Source: Sinanaerobacter sp. ZZT-01 (GTDB lineage Bacteria > Bacillota > Clostridia > Peptostreptococcales > Anaerovoracaceae). Taken from it: a stretch of DNA of 64,000 bases. This document shows, in pieces, positions 28,832 to 36,775 of this stretch (its first letter is position 1; each line of letters opens with the position of its first letter). The translations under genes and the position numbers were made by a program. Below the pieces are notes generated by a model, which had not been told where the DNA came from, did no database searches, and saw only the letters and a program-made list of their open reading frames with translations. The DNA is taken from NCBI RefSeq assembly GCF_035621135.1, contig NZ_CP141728.1:2294001-2358000 (forward strand), read 5' to 3'.

Positions 28832-29929
28832 ATGACAGCATTACAAAAAAAATTTCCTGTGGTTGAAGTAGATTTAGAAAAACTACGGCATAATATTGAT
28901 GAAGTGGTGAAACGGTGCAACGAAAAGGACATTATGGTTGCAGGAGTCGTAAAGGGGTTTAATGGAATCGTTGAAGCAACAAGACAATTTCAAGAGTCAA
29001 ATTGCAGTTTTATTGCAAGCTCTAGGTTAGAACATTTAGAAGAAGCAAAAAATGCTGGAATGCAAGGTCCGTTCATGGTTCTACGTGTTCCGATGCTTAG
29101 TGAAATACCGGATTTAGTAAAATTTGCAGATATCAGTCTCAACAGTGAACTTGAAGTCATAAAAGAAATCAATAAAGAATGTGTTCAGCAGGAAAAAGAG
29201 CATAGCATTTTATTAATGGCTGATTTAGGTGATCTTAGAGAAGGATTTTGGGACAAAGAAACGCTCGTTGAAACAGCTGTTTTTATTGAGAGTAACCTCG
29301 ATAATGTAACCTTAGCTGGTATCGGTACAAATTTGGGATGTTATGGCTCGATCAATCCAACGGTAGAGAATATGAATCAGCTGATTGAAATTGCGGAGTT
29401 GATTGAAGCGAAAATCGGAAGACAGCTGTCAATTATTTCAGGTGGCGGAACGACATCACTTCCGTTGGTTTTAGATGGGACAATGCCGGAAAGAATTAAT
29501 CATCTTCGAATCGGAGAGGGAATTTCTTTGGGAAAGGATTTACAGGATCTTTGGGGTGTGGATATGAGCTATCTTTATCCAGATGTTTTTACAGTAAAGG
29601 CTGAAATTATTGAGCTGAAGAATAAACCGAGTTATCCTATCGGAGAAATTTTTGTTGATTGCTTTGGAAATAAGGGAGAATATATTGATCGAGGAATAAG
29701 GAAAAGAGCTCTCTTAGGGTTAGGAAAATTGGATTTTGCGATGAGTGATATGCTGATACCTAGAAAAAAAGGAATTGAAGTGCTGGGAGGAAGCAGTGAT
29801 CATCTAATCGTTGATATAGAAGAATGCACAGATCAATTAGCAGTGGGAGATATCTTAGAATTTGATGTTCGTTATGCTACAATGATGTATCTTACCGCTT
29901 CAAAATACGTTCGAATTGCATGTGTATAA
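28832..29929 (+). CDS. PLP-dependent ornithine/alanine-racemase family protein
   Basis: Enzyme of 365 residues in the alanine/ornithine racemase family (fold III PLP barrel then beta domain). The PLP lysine is in the GVVKGFNG motif (about residue 44). PADISLNSELEVI-like and DLGDLREGFW segments resemble clostridial ornithine racemase more than alanine racemase. AGGGGG precedes ATG. It sits between methylamine and Pyl genes; PylB makes (3R)-3-methyl-D-ornithine, so an ornithine-type racemase here may supply, salvage or invert a precursor. That link is inference. Confidence 0.8.
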   Translation: MTALQKKFPVVEVDLEKLRHNIDEVVKRCNEKDIMVAGVVKGFNGIVEATRQFQESNCSFIASSRLEHLEEAKNAGMQGPFMVLRVPMLSEIPDLVKFADISLNSELEVIKEINKECVQQEKEHSILLMADLGDLREGFWDKETLVETAVFIESNLDNVTLAGIGTNLGCYGSINPTVENMNQLIEIAELIEAKIGRQLSIISGGGTTSLPLVLDGTMPERINHLRIGEGISLGKDLQDLWGVDMSYLYPDVFTVKAEIIELKNKPSYPIGEIFVDCFGNKGEYIDRGIRKRALLGLGKLDFAMSDMLIPRKKGIEVLGGSSDHLIVDIEECTDQLAVGDILEFDVRYATMMYLTASKYVRIACV

Positions 29930-29966
29930 AACAAGAAGCAGAAAGAGCCTGGCTCGTTAGATTTGC

Positions 29967-29995
29967 TGGACAGCAGGTACAATATTCGTTATACT
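29967..29995 (+). promoter_or_regulatory. Candidate sigma-A promoter of the cobW-activator-pyl operon
   Basis: -35 TGGACA (29967-29972), 17-base spacer, -10 TATACT (29990-29995), upstream of the CobW gene start at 30031. Confidence 0.6.
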
Positions 29996-30030
29996 AATAT
30001 GTGCAGATTGAAACTATAAGAAGGAGAATT

Positions 30031-30954
30031 ATGATAAAATTAATTCTATTAACAGGGTTTCTTGGAACAGGCAAGACGACTTTGATGAAATCGTTGTTAA
30101 AAGCCTTTAGCCAAGAGAAAATTGGCGTAGTTGTCAACGAGTTCGGAGAAGTAAATATTGATGCCGTTTTAGTAAAGCAAGATGGAATTCAAATGGCAGA
30201 ATTATCGAATGGTTCTATTTTTTGTGCCTGTATTAAAGATTATTTTTTAGATAGCTTGGTAGAAATGGCGAAGCAAAATATTTCCTACTTATTTATAGAA
30301 GCTTCCGGATTGGCTGATCCGGCAAATATGCAGCAAATATTAAACACAATTTCAGATAAGACAAAACATATTTATGATTATTTGGGTTCTATATGTGTAG
30401 TTGACGCAGAGACTTTTTTGGATCTTTATGAATTGCTACCTGCGCTGCATCATCAAATCGAATACAGCAACACTGTGATTATCAATAAAGCAGATTTGGT
30501 GGATGAAAATCAAATCACACAAGTAAGTAGTCAAATTACTGCCATTAATGCGGAAGCACAGCAATGTATCACTTCATTTTGCAGAGTTGATATCAAGGAG
30601 ATGGTCGACCATTTAAGGCCTGTTTTAATAGAAGCAAAAGAAAGCACAAATACGAGGGAAAATCGTCCAAAATCTTTTGTGTTAAAATCGATAGAACCTA
30701 TAACACAGGGACAATTACAAGAAATGCTGCAAAAACTTGCACCGTCAGCATATCGAATCAAAGGATTTGTGCTGACCGATCATGGCATCGTCGAGGTGAG
30801 TGCGGTAAGAGAACATATTCACATGGTTCCTTGGGATAATGAAACGATTAATATGGAACTTGAAATTGTAGTCATTTCATCGATAGGAATTCGTATGATG
30901 AGCTTGATCACAGAGGCAATCGACGGCTCCATAAAAGGAAAAATTATACTATAG
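30031..30954 (+). CDS. CobW-family (G3E) GTPase
   Basis: Metallochaperone-like GTPase of 307 residues. ATG 30031 follows AGAAGGAG by 4-5 bases; the upstream GTG at 30001 has no site. Walker A GFLGTGKTT is at residues 9-17. The CxCC metal motif of the family appears as FCACI. The guanine motif is NKAD. It precedes the corrinoid activator, so it may deliver metal, or energise corrinoid or Fe-S loading of the methyltransferase system. It ends in TAG, with TAA one codon later. Confidence 0.83.
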   Translation: MIKLILLTGFLGTGKTTLMKSLLKAFSQEKIGVVVNEFGEVNIDAVLVKQDGIQMAELSNGSIFCACIKDYFLDSLVEMAKQNISYLFIEASGLADPANMQQILNTISDKTKHIYDYLGSICVVDAETFLDLYELLPALHHQIEYSNTVIINKADLVDENQITQVSSQITAINAEAQQCITSFCRVDIKEMVDHLRPVLIEAKESTNTRENRPKSFVLKSIEPITQGQLQEMLQKLAPSAYRIKGFVLTDHGIVEVSAVREHIHMVPWDNETINMELEIVVISSIGIRMMSLITEAIDGSIKGKIIL

Positions 30955-30988
30955 ATATAAAGATTGTCATATAATAGGGGATGAAATT

Positions 30989-32836
30989 ATGAAAATTACC
31001 TTTAAGCCATCAGGCATAGAATATGAATTGAATGAAGCATTAACTTTACTTGAAACTGCTGAGCGTGCAGGTGTGTTGATTGATGGAAGCTGTGCCGGAA
31101 AAGGTACATGCGGGAAATGCAAGGTGCGCATTTTGCAGGGAAAAATGGGACAATTGACAGACGCAGAAGAAACGGCATTGACTGACTGGGAAAAAGAAGA
31201 AGGCTACCGATTAGCATGTTGTATCAAGCCAGAATCAGATTTAGTTATATTGGTTCCCGGTATTCATGGAGGCTCCACAAGAAAAAAAGATATGACCATT
31301 TTGCCGGATGATTTCGTAATAGAAAAAACAGTTGTAAAAACAGCATTGCAGATTAAGAAAGCGTCATTGGAATATCAAAAGAGCGATGCAGACCGAATTT
31401 TGGAAGCGTTAAGAGAGAAAGATAAAAGCTTTGCAGCACTTAAAGTGGAATTTCATAAGAGTTTATTGCAAAAAATCCCTGAAATATTAAAGGAGAAGGA
31501 CGAGAATATCACTTTGGTCATTCGGAATGGAGTGGCACTAGATGCAGAGCCTGGTGATACACAGGAGGCTTGCTACGGAATCGCTTTTGATATCGGAACA
31601 ACAACAGTGGTTGGAATGCTTTGGGATTTAGACAAAGGAAAAATTGCAGAAGTTGCTGCCAGGACGAATCCGCAGAGTGTTTTTGGATCGGATGTTATCT
31701 CAAGAATTCACTATAGCAATGCTTCAGCGGATCATGTGAAAGATATGCAGGAAAAAATTAGCAGTTGTTTTAACGATATTCTTACCGAGTTTGAAGAAAA
31801 AGCGAATATTAAACGCAATCAAGTATACGAGGTTACCGTAGTGGGAAATACTACGATGAGTCATCTGTTCTTAGGAATTAATCCTGCCTCTTTAGCAAGA
31901 GCACCGTTTGCGCCAGTATTTTGTAAAGCGGTAAATGTTTTAGCAGAAGAGCTGGAAATCGATGTGAATCCAAATGCTAATGTACACCTTTTGCCCAATA
32001 TAGCAGGACATGTCGGCTCCGATATTGTAGCGGTATTAATGGCTTCTCGATTAAAAGAAAAAGCAGGCTGTAATTTAGCCATTGACATTGGAACCAATGG
32101 GGAAATCCTTTTTGCGAAAGATGGGCGGATTGTTGCCTGTTCTACAGCTGCTGGTCCTGCATTTGAAGGAGCTGCAATTTATCAAGGGATGCGTGCAGCG
32201 GCTGGTGCAATAGAAAGAGTTACCATTGCAGAGGGATGCGTGCAGCTGTCTGTGATTGATAATGAAGAGCCTGTAGGTATTTGTGGATCCGGCCTCATTG
32301 ATGCAATTGCACAGATGCTGGACAATGGAATATTAGATAAAAAAGGAAGAATCATCAGTGCTGAAGCGGCTAGAAAAGCAGATATTTCCGAAAATCTGAT
32401 AGAACGGTTATACAATGATAATGAAGGCGGAGGCTTTATTTTATATAAAAGAGAAGATGGAGAAAATATTGTTTTGACTCAAAAAGACATCCGTGAAGTG
32501 CAGCTTGCAAAGGGAGCTATTTTTGCAGGAATAAAAATTATGATGTGTGAATTAGGAGTCAAGCCTGAAGAACTGGATTCTGTGATTTTAGCTGGAGCTT
32601 TTGGTAATTATATTAAAAAGGAAAGCGCATTAAGAATTGGTTTGTTTCCAAAGGTGGCACCAGAAAATGTTATTTCAATTGGGAATGCAGCTGGCGCCGG
32701 TGCTTGCATGGCATTGCTTTCAGATAAAGAACGCAGGCAGGCCGCCTTATTTGCTGAGGAAACTGAACATATTGAGCTTGCTTCACATCCAGACTTTCAA
32801 ATGGAGTTTTTAAAAGCAATGTATTTTATGAAATAA
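30989..32836 (+). CDS. RamA-like reductive activator of corrinoid proteins (ferredoxin-ASKHA)
   Basis: Protein of 615 residues of the RACE family. The N-terminal 2Fe-2S ferredoxin has Cys35, Cys41, Cys44 and Cys77 or 78 (CAGKGTCGKC...ACC). A linker follows, then an ASKHA ATPase domain (from about 195, GIAFDIGTTTVVGML, and IDIGTNGEI). Such proteins use ATP to reduce cob(II)alamin back to cob(I)alamin in methyltransferase systems. Unlike archaeal RamA it has 2Fe-2S rather than 4Fe-4S clusters. Placed before pylSc, it should service the two corrinoid proteins. Confidence 0.9.
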   Translation: MKITFKPSGIEYELNEALTLLETAERAGVLIDGSCAGKGTCGKCKVRILQGKMGQLTDAEETALTDWEKEEGYRLACCIKPESDLVILVPGIHGGSTRKKDMTILPDDFVIEKTVVKTALQIKKASLEYQKSDADRILEALREKDKSFAALKVEFHKSLLQKIPEILKEKDENITLVIRNGVALDAEPGDTQEACYGIAFDIGTTTVVGMLWDLDKGKIAEVAARTNPQSVFGSDVISRIHYSNASADHVKDMQEKISSCFNDILTEFEEKANIKRNQVYEVTVVGNTTMSHLFLGINPASLARAPFAPVFCKAVNVLAEELEIDVNPNANVHLLPNIAGHVGSDIVAVLMASRLKEKAGCNLAIDIGTNGEILFAKDGRIVACSTAAGPAFEGAAIYQGMRAAAGAIERVTIAEGCVQLSVIDNEEPVGICGSGLIDAIAQMLDNGILDKKGRIISAEAARKADISENLIERLYNDNEGGGFILYKREDGENIVLTQKDIREVQLAKGAIFAGIKIMMCELGVKPEELDSVILAGAFGNYIKKESALRIGLFPKVAPENVISIGNAAGAGACMALLSDKERRQAALFAEETEHIELASHPDFQMEFLKAMYFMK

Positions 32837-32883
32837 ATTATTTTTAAGAGCATAGATGAAAGGGTTATAAAGGTACAATATAA

Positions 32884-33723
32884 ATGACAGTAACATTGAC
32901 CGTGACTCAAAAGCATCGTTTGACAGAGTTAAATGCAAAAGTAAAAGATTTAAATATGACTTTTGAAAATACGGATCAAAGAGATGCCTTTTATAAGGAA
33001 AAAGAAAAGATTTACATAAAGGTAAATCGAGAAAAAATCTTAGACTGTATTCATCGAAAACACAAGCCACTTCTGGTAGAAGTGCAGAACAAATTATCCG
33101 AATGGCTTTGTGGAGAAGGATTTACACAGGTTGTAACGCCCTTGATGATTACAGGAAACATGCTATCAAAAATGACGATTACAAAAGAGCACCCTCTAAC
33201 AAATCAGGTATTTTGGCTGGATCAAAAACGATGCCTGCGCCCGATGCTAGCACCAAACCTTTATGAGATGATGCGGGACATCCAAAAAGTGGCGAAAGAG
33301 CCTGTTCGGATTTTTGAAGTGGGTTCCTGCTTTCGGAAAGAAAGTCAGGGAGCGCAGCATTTAAATGAATTTACTATGTTGAATTTTGTCGAACTTGCAG
33401 GAGTAAAAGAAGGGGAACAAATGGAACGCCTAAAGAGTTTGGCAATTGGAGCAATGAAAACATTGGGACTTGAAGAATATGAGCTAGTCATTGAAAAATC
33501 GGAAGTGTACGGAGAGACTCTTGATGTTGTGGTAGGAGATGTTGAACTGGCTTCCGGAGCATATGGACCACACTTTTTAGACAGCAAATGGGGTATTTTT
33601 GATACATGGGTTGGCATTGGATTTGGAATCGAACGCATTGCCATGGTCATGGGAGGCTATCAGAATATCAAGCGAGTCGGCAGAGGCTTGGCGTACTTAG
33701 ATGGAGCTAGATTGAACGTATAG
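32884..33723 (+). CDS. pylS: Pyrrolysyl-tRNA synthetase catalytic subunit PylSc
   Basis: Class II synthetase catalytic domain of 279 residues, the separate C-terminal half typical of bacterial PylS. Motif 2 region FEVGSCFRKESQGAQHLNEF and motif 3 GIGFGIERIAMVMGG are clear. It charges tRNA-Pyl with pyrrolysine. The N-terminal tRNA-binding half is the separate gene at 34388. The stop is TAG (33721-33723), followed by TAT TGA, so UAG readthrough would add only two residues (Pyl and Tyr). The ribosome-binding site is weak (AAGGTA). Confidence 0.93.
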   Translation: MTVTLTVTQKHRLTELNAKVKDLNMTFENTDQRDAFYKEKEKIYIKVNREKILDCIHRKHKPLLVEVQNKLSEWLCGEGFTQVVTPLMITGNMLSKMTITKEHPLTNQVFWLDQKRCLRPMLAPNLYEMMRDIQKVAKEPVRIFEVGSCFRKESQGAQHLNEFTMLNFVELAGVKEGEQMERLKSLAIGAMKTLGLEEYELVIEKSEVYGETLDVVVGDVELASGAYGPHFLDSKWGIFDTWVGIGFGIERIAMVMGGYQNIKRVGRGLAYLDGARLNV

Positions 33724-33743
33724 TATTGAGGAAGGTGGTTTTG

Positions 33744-34391
33744 TTGAATCGTGAAGAGGTAAAAAAGACTGCAGCTGAATCTATTATTGATGCCGATGAA
33801 GCAAAGGCTTTCGGTTTGATCGATGAAATCCTCAAGTTAGAAGATAAAGAGTGGGTCACGATTTTATGTGATGGATTCAGTGATGGAAATCGCCTAGTAG
33901 GAGAAAGCTTTGAAAAAGGAAAACTCTCTCTTCCGGAGTTGATATACTGCAGTGAAGTGATGAAAAACGTCATGGATCGTATTATAAAAAGAGTTGATTC
34001 AATTCCTGTAGAAACCACTGGTAAAATACTGATTGCAACAGTTGAAGGTGATGTTCATGATATCGGAAAAGGCATTGTTGCGTCTGCTTTGAAATTAGCT
34101 GGTTTTGAAGTGATTGATCTAGGCCGTGAAGTTTCGGTTGACACAATTGTTGAAGCAGCGGAACGCTGCGGGGTCGATATTATCGGAACAAGTGCATTGT
34201 TGACCTCCACTCTGTCAGAGCAAAAAAAATTAGAGATGCTCTTACGCGATTTGGGACTTCGCCATAAATATAAGACAATGGTCGGCGGAGCACCTTGCAC
34301 TGCAAGATGGGCCAAAAAGATCGGTGCTGATGCTTACAGTGAAGACGCGATGGAAGCTGTGAAAAAAGCAAAGGAGCTGCTAAAAAAATGA
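33744..34391 (+). CDS. Corrinoid protein (second copy, MtbC/MttC type)
   Basis: Corrinoid protein of 215 residues, paralogue of the one at 23264. GDVHDIGKG is conserved with His105 as cobalt ligand. I choose TTG 33744 (MNREEVKK), placed about five bases after GAAGGTGG and aligned with the paralogue; no ATG exists at the N-terminus. It lies between the two synthetase genes and overlaps pylSn by 4 bases. It may be the partner of MtbB, whose adjacent slot lacks a corrinoid gene. Confidence 0.88.
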   Translation: MNREEVKKTAAESIIDADEAKAFGLIDEILKLEDKEWVTILCDGFSDGNRLVGESFEKGKLSLPELIYCSEVMKNVMDRIIKRVDSIPVETTGKILIATVEGDVHDIGKGIVASALKLAGFEVIDLGREVSVDTIVEAAERCGVDIIGTSALLTSTLSEQKKLEMLLRDLGLRHKYKTMVGGAPCTARWAKKIGADAYSEDAMEAVKKAKELLKK

Positions 34392-34732
34392 GTGATCAGA
34401 AAAAACGGTATTATCGAAAGCATGTAGAGCTGTTTCCATTAATAAATAAAATGAAACTTTGGCCTTCCAGAAGCGGCAGGCTGCATGGTGTCAGACAGGT
34501 AGAATTAAACGGTGATTTTATTGAGATTACGACTCATTGCGGTAAGTTTTTTCGGGTTTATAATTCAAAGACTTCCAGAGCCGCACGATGGATTCGGAAC
34601 AAATGGGCAGTAGAACCTTGTAAGGATTGCAAAGTACCACAGTGGAAATTAGACAAATATTCTAAAACATTTTTTTCGCAGCATTATGGAAAAGAACTCA
34701 AAAACGATGATGTAAAAACGCAGGATAAATAA
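34388..34732 (+). CDS. pylSn: Pyrrolysyl-tRNA synthetase tRNA-binding subunit PylSn
   Basis: Protein of 114 residues matching the PylS N-terminal domain that grips tRNA-Pyl. Motifs: KMKLWPSRSGRLHG, FIEITTHCGK, the NSKTSRAARWIRNK stretch and a zinc-type pair CKDC with the earlier His/Cys. It overlaps the corrinoid gene stop (ATGA), so it is translationally coupled. Works in trans with PylSc. Confidence 0.93.
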   Translation: MSDQKKRYYRKHVELFPLINKMKLWPSRSGRLHGVRQVELNGDFIEITTHCGKFFRVYNSKTSRAARWIRNKWAVEPCKDCKVPQWKLDKYSKTFFSQHYGKELKNDDVKTQDK

Positions 34733-34746
34733 GGGTGGGATGAAGA

Positions 34747-35556
34747 ATGACGCGTTTAAGAGAAGAATGGATTTGCGATATGGAAGAGACAATTGCCTCT
34801 TATGAAAAAGAGCTGAAAACAAAAATTTCCTTAGATTTTGCAGGGCTGGCAGCAGCAGCAAATGATATCTCAAGAAATGAAATAACAGAAACTGCTGAGA
34901 GAGAGACCGTTGCTGTTGTGCCTATTACTACAGGTATGGGCATCATCAGTACGTTTGCAGATTCTGTTGCTGCGATTATTCGTCAGGCAGGATTTTCTGT
35001 ATTTGTTACAAAAGCTTGTGATGTGGATGGTATATATGAAGCACATCTGCGTAATGCGAGCATGCTTTTTATGGCAGATGATAATCGCTTTATTGGGATC
35101 CATTTACGCAAAAATCGAATGAGTGATAACAATGCTGGCACAGCAAGAGGCTATGTAAAGGCTTTGGAGCAGGCATGCGGCTCGTTAAAAGGAAGAGAAG
35201 TCTTGGTTCTTGGCTGTGGTATTGTTGGAGAAGAAATTGGTAAATACTTACAAAAAAGAGCGGCTAGGCCAGTTCTTTATGACAAGAATGACTTATTAGT
35301 TCAAAAGATTTCTTTTGAACTAGGAGCAGATTTTCTTTCTGATTGCAGCAGAATGAAGGATTTTCCTTTGGTAATGGATGCCACCTGTGAAGGAGAGTGG
35401 ATTCATGAAGGAATGTTACATGAAGAGGCATGGATATCCACACCGGGAGTTCCGCTATCTTTGGACGAAGCAATGAAATTAAAATATAAAGCACATACCA
35501 TACATGACTGGTTGCAAATTGGTACTTTAGCGATGTTGGGTGAGCTTTGTAAATAA
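34747..35556 (+). CDS. pylD: Pyrrolysine biosynthesis protein PylD
   Basis: NAD-dependent dehydrogenase of 269 residues. PylD oxidises the terminal amine of L-lysine-Ne-3-methyl-D-ornithine; ring closure gives pyrrolysine. A Rossmann dinucleotide site VLVLGCGIVGEEIG is at about residues 154-170, after an N-terminal helical region. AAGGGTGGGATGAAG upstream of ATG. Followed by pylT, 10 bases after its stop. Confidence 0.93.
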   Translation: MTRLREEWICDMEETIASYEKELKTKISLDFAGLAAAANDISRNEITETAERETVAVVPITTGMGIISTFADSVAAIIRQAGFSVFVTKACDVDGIYEAHLRNASMLFMADDNRFIGIHLRKNRMSDNNAGTARGYVKALEQACGSLKGREVLVLGCGIVGEEIGKYLQKRAARPVLYDKNDLLVQKISFELGADFLSDCSRMKDFPLVMDATCEGEWIHEGMLHEEAWISTPGVPLSLDEAMKLKYKAHTIHDWLQIGTLAMLGELCK

Positions 35557-35566
35557 ATATGGACAT

Positions 35567-35638
35567 GGGGGGCGGATCGTATGGATCACATAGACTCTAA
35601 ATCTATGTAGCCGAGTGAGACTCTCGGGCTCCTCGCCA
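35567..35638 (+). tRNA. pylT: tRNA-Pyl (amber suppressor, anticodon CUA)
   Basis: Seventy-two bases with encoded CCA. The acceptor stem 35567-35573 pairs with 35628-35634 (two G-U). The typical Pyl features are visible: one base between acceptor and D-stem, a very short D-loop, a six-bp anticodon stem (CATAGA/TCTATG), loop CTCTAAA with CUA at 35597-35599, and a compact variable region. It lies inside the operon between pylD and pylB. Confidence 0.95.
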
Positions 35639-35711
35639 AGATATAAGCCCCTAATTTTAGAGGCTTAAAAATTATAATTTTTGAGCAAAAGCAAGGGAAA
35701 TGAGGGTTACT

Positions 35712-36758
35712 ATGAAAGAAATTGAAAAAGCAATTAGAGGCCAGGGATTAGCCAAAGAAGAGATTGTAACGCTTTTATCTATTACGGATAAAAATGAAAT
35801 GGATGAGCTTTTTGCAGCTGCAAGACAGGTTAGAGAGAAAACCTTTGGAAAAAAGATTTTCATGTACGGATTTGTGTATTTTTCAACTTGGTGCCGGAAT
35901 AATTGTAATTTTTGTTATTATAGAAAATCAAATACGATCGCACGTTATCGCAAGGAACCGAAAGAAGTGGTCGAGTTGGCAGTTCGTTTGGCAGAATCCG
36001 GCGTGCACCTTCTAGATTTAACAATGGGAGAGGATCCGATCTATCACAAAGAAAGCTTTGCATCGGTGCTTGAGATTGCAGAAGATATAAAAAGAGAAAC
36101 AGGGCTTCCGGTTATGCTTTCACCTGGTGTGATTCGTGATGAATTGATAGACTCTTTTGCAGAATTAGGCGTAGAGTGGTTTGCATTGTATCAGGAAACT
36201 CATAACCGTGAGATTTTTAAGAATTTACGAGTTGATCAGGATTATGACGAGAGAATGCATGCTAAACTCTATGCAAAAGAAAAAGGAATGTTAATAGAGG
36301 AAGGCTTACTAGCAGGTATTGGTGAAAGTTACGAAGACATTGCAGATTCCATTTTAAAAATGAAAGAGATTGGTGCGAGTCAGGTTCGTGTAATGAGCTT
36401 CGTTCCGCAAGCAGGAAGCCCGATGGAATCCGTTCATACGCCGGGGAGAGAATTGGAATTAAAAATCATTGCTCTGCTTCGGCTTGTGCATCCAAAGGCA
36501 TTGATACCAGCGTCTCTGGATGTGGATGGAATTGAAGGACTACAGTGCAGGATTAATGCCGGATCAAATGTTGTTACTTCTATCATTCCACCTCTCGCCG
36601 GGCTGGCAGGTGTAGCACAAAACAGCATGGATGTAGATGAAGGAGGGAGAACCGTACAAGAGGTAAGCTCCATCTTAAGAGAAATGGGTATGGAACCGGC
36701 TACTGCTTTAGATTATCGTGCCTATATAGAACAATTATTTGCAGAGAACGGAAAATAG
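35712..36758 (+). CDS. pylB: Methylornithine synthase PylB (radical SAM)
   Basis: Radical SAM mutase of about 348 residues that converts L-lysine into (3R)-3-methyl-D-ornithine. The Fe4S4 cysteines are Cys61, Cys65 and Cys68 (CRNNCNFC). ATG 35712 follows GAGGG by five bases; the ATG at 35700 sits too close to its AAGGGA. The stop codon is TAG (36756-36758), with TGA seven codons later. The reading overlaps the pylC ribosome-binding site. Confidence 0.93.
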   Translation: MKEIEKAIRGQGLAKEEIVTLLSITDKNEMDELFAAARQVREKTFGKKIFMYGFVYFSTWCRNNCNFCYYRKSNTIARYRKEPKEVVELAVRLAESGVHLLDLTMGEDPIYHKESFASVLEIAEDIKRETGLPVMLSPGVIRDELIDSFAELGVEWFALYQETHNREIFKNLRVDQDYDERMHAKLYAKEKGMLIEEGLLAGIGESYEDIADSILKMKEIGASQVRVMSFVPQAGSPMESVHTPGRELELKIIALLRLVHPKALIPASLDVDGIEGLQCRINAGSNVVTSIIPPLAGLAGVAQNSMDVDEGGRTVQEVSSILREMGMEPATALDYRAYIEQLFAENGK

Positions 36759-36775
36759 TATCGGAGGATTCCAAT

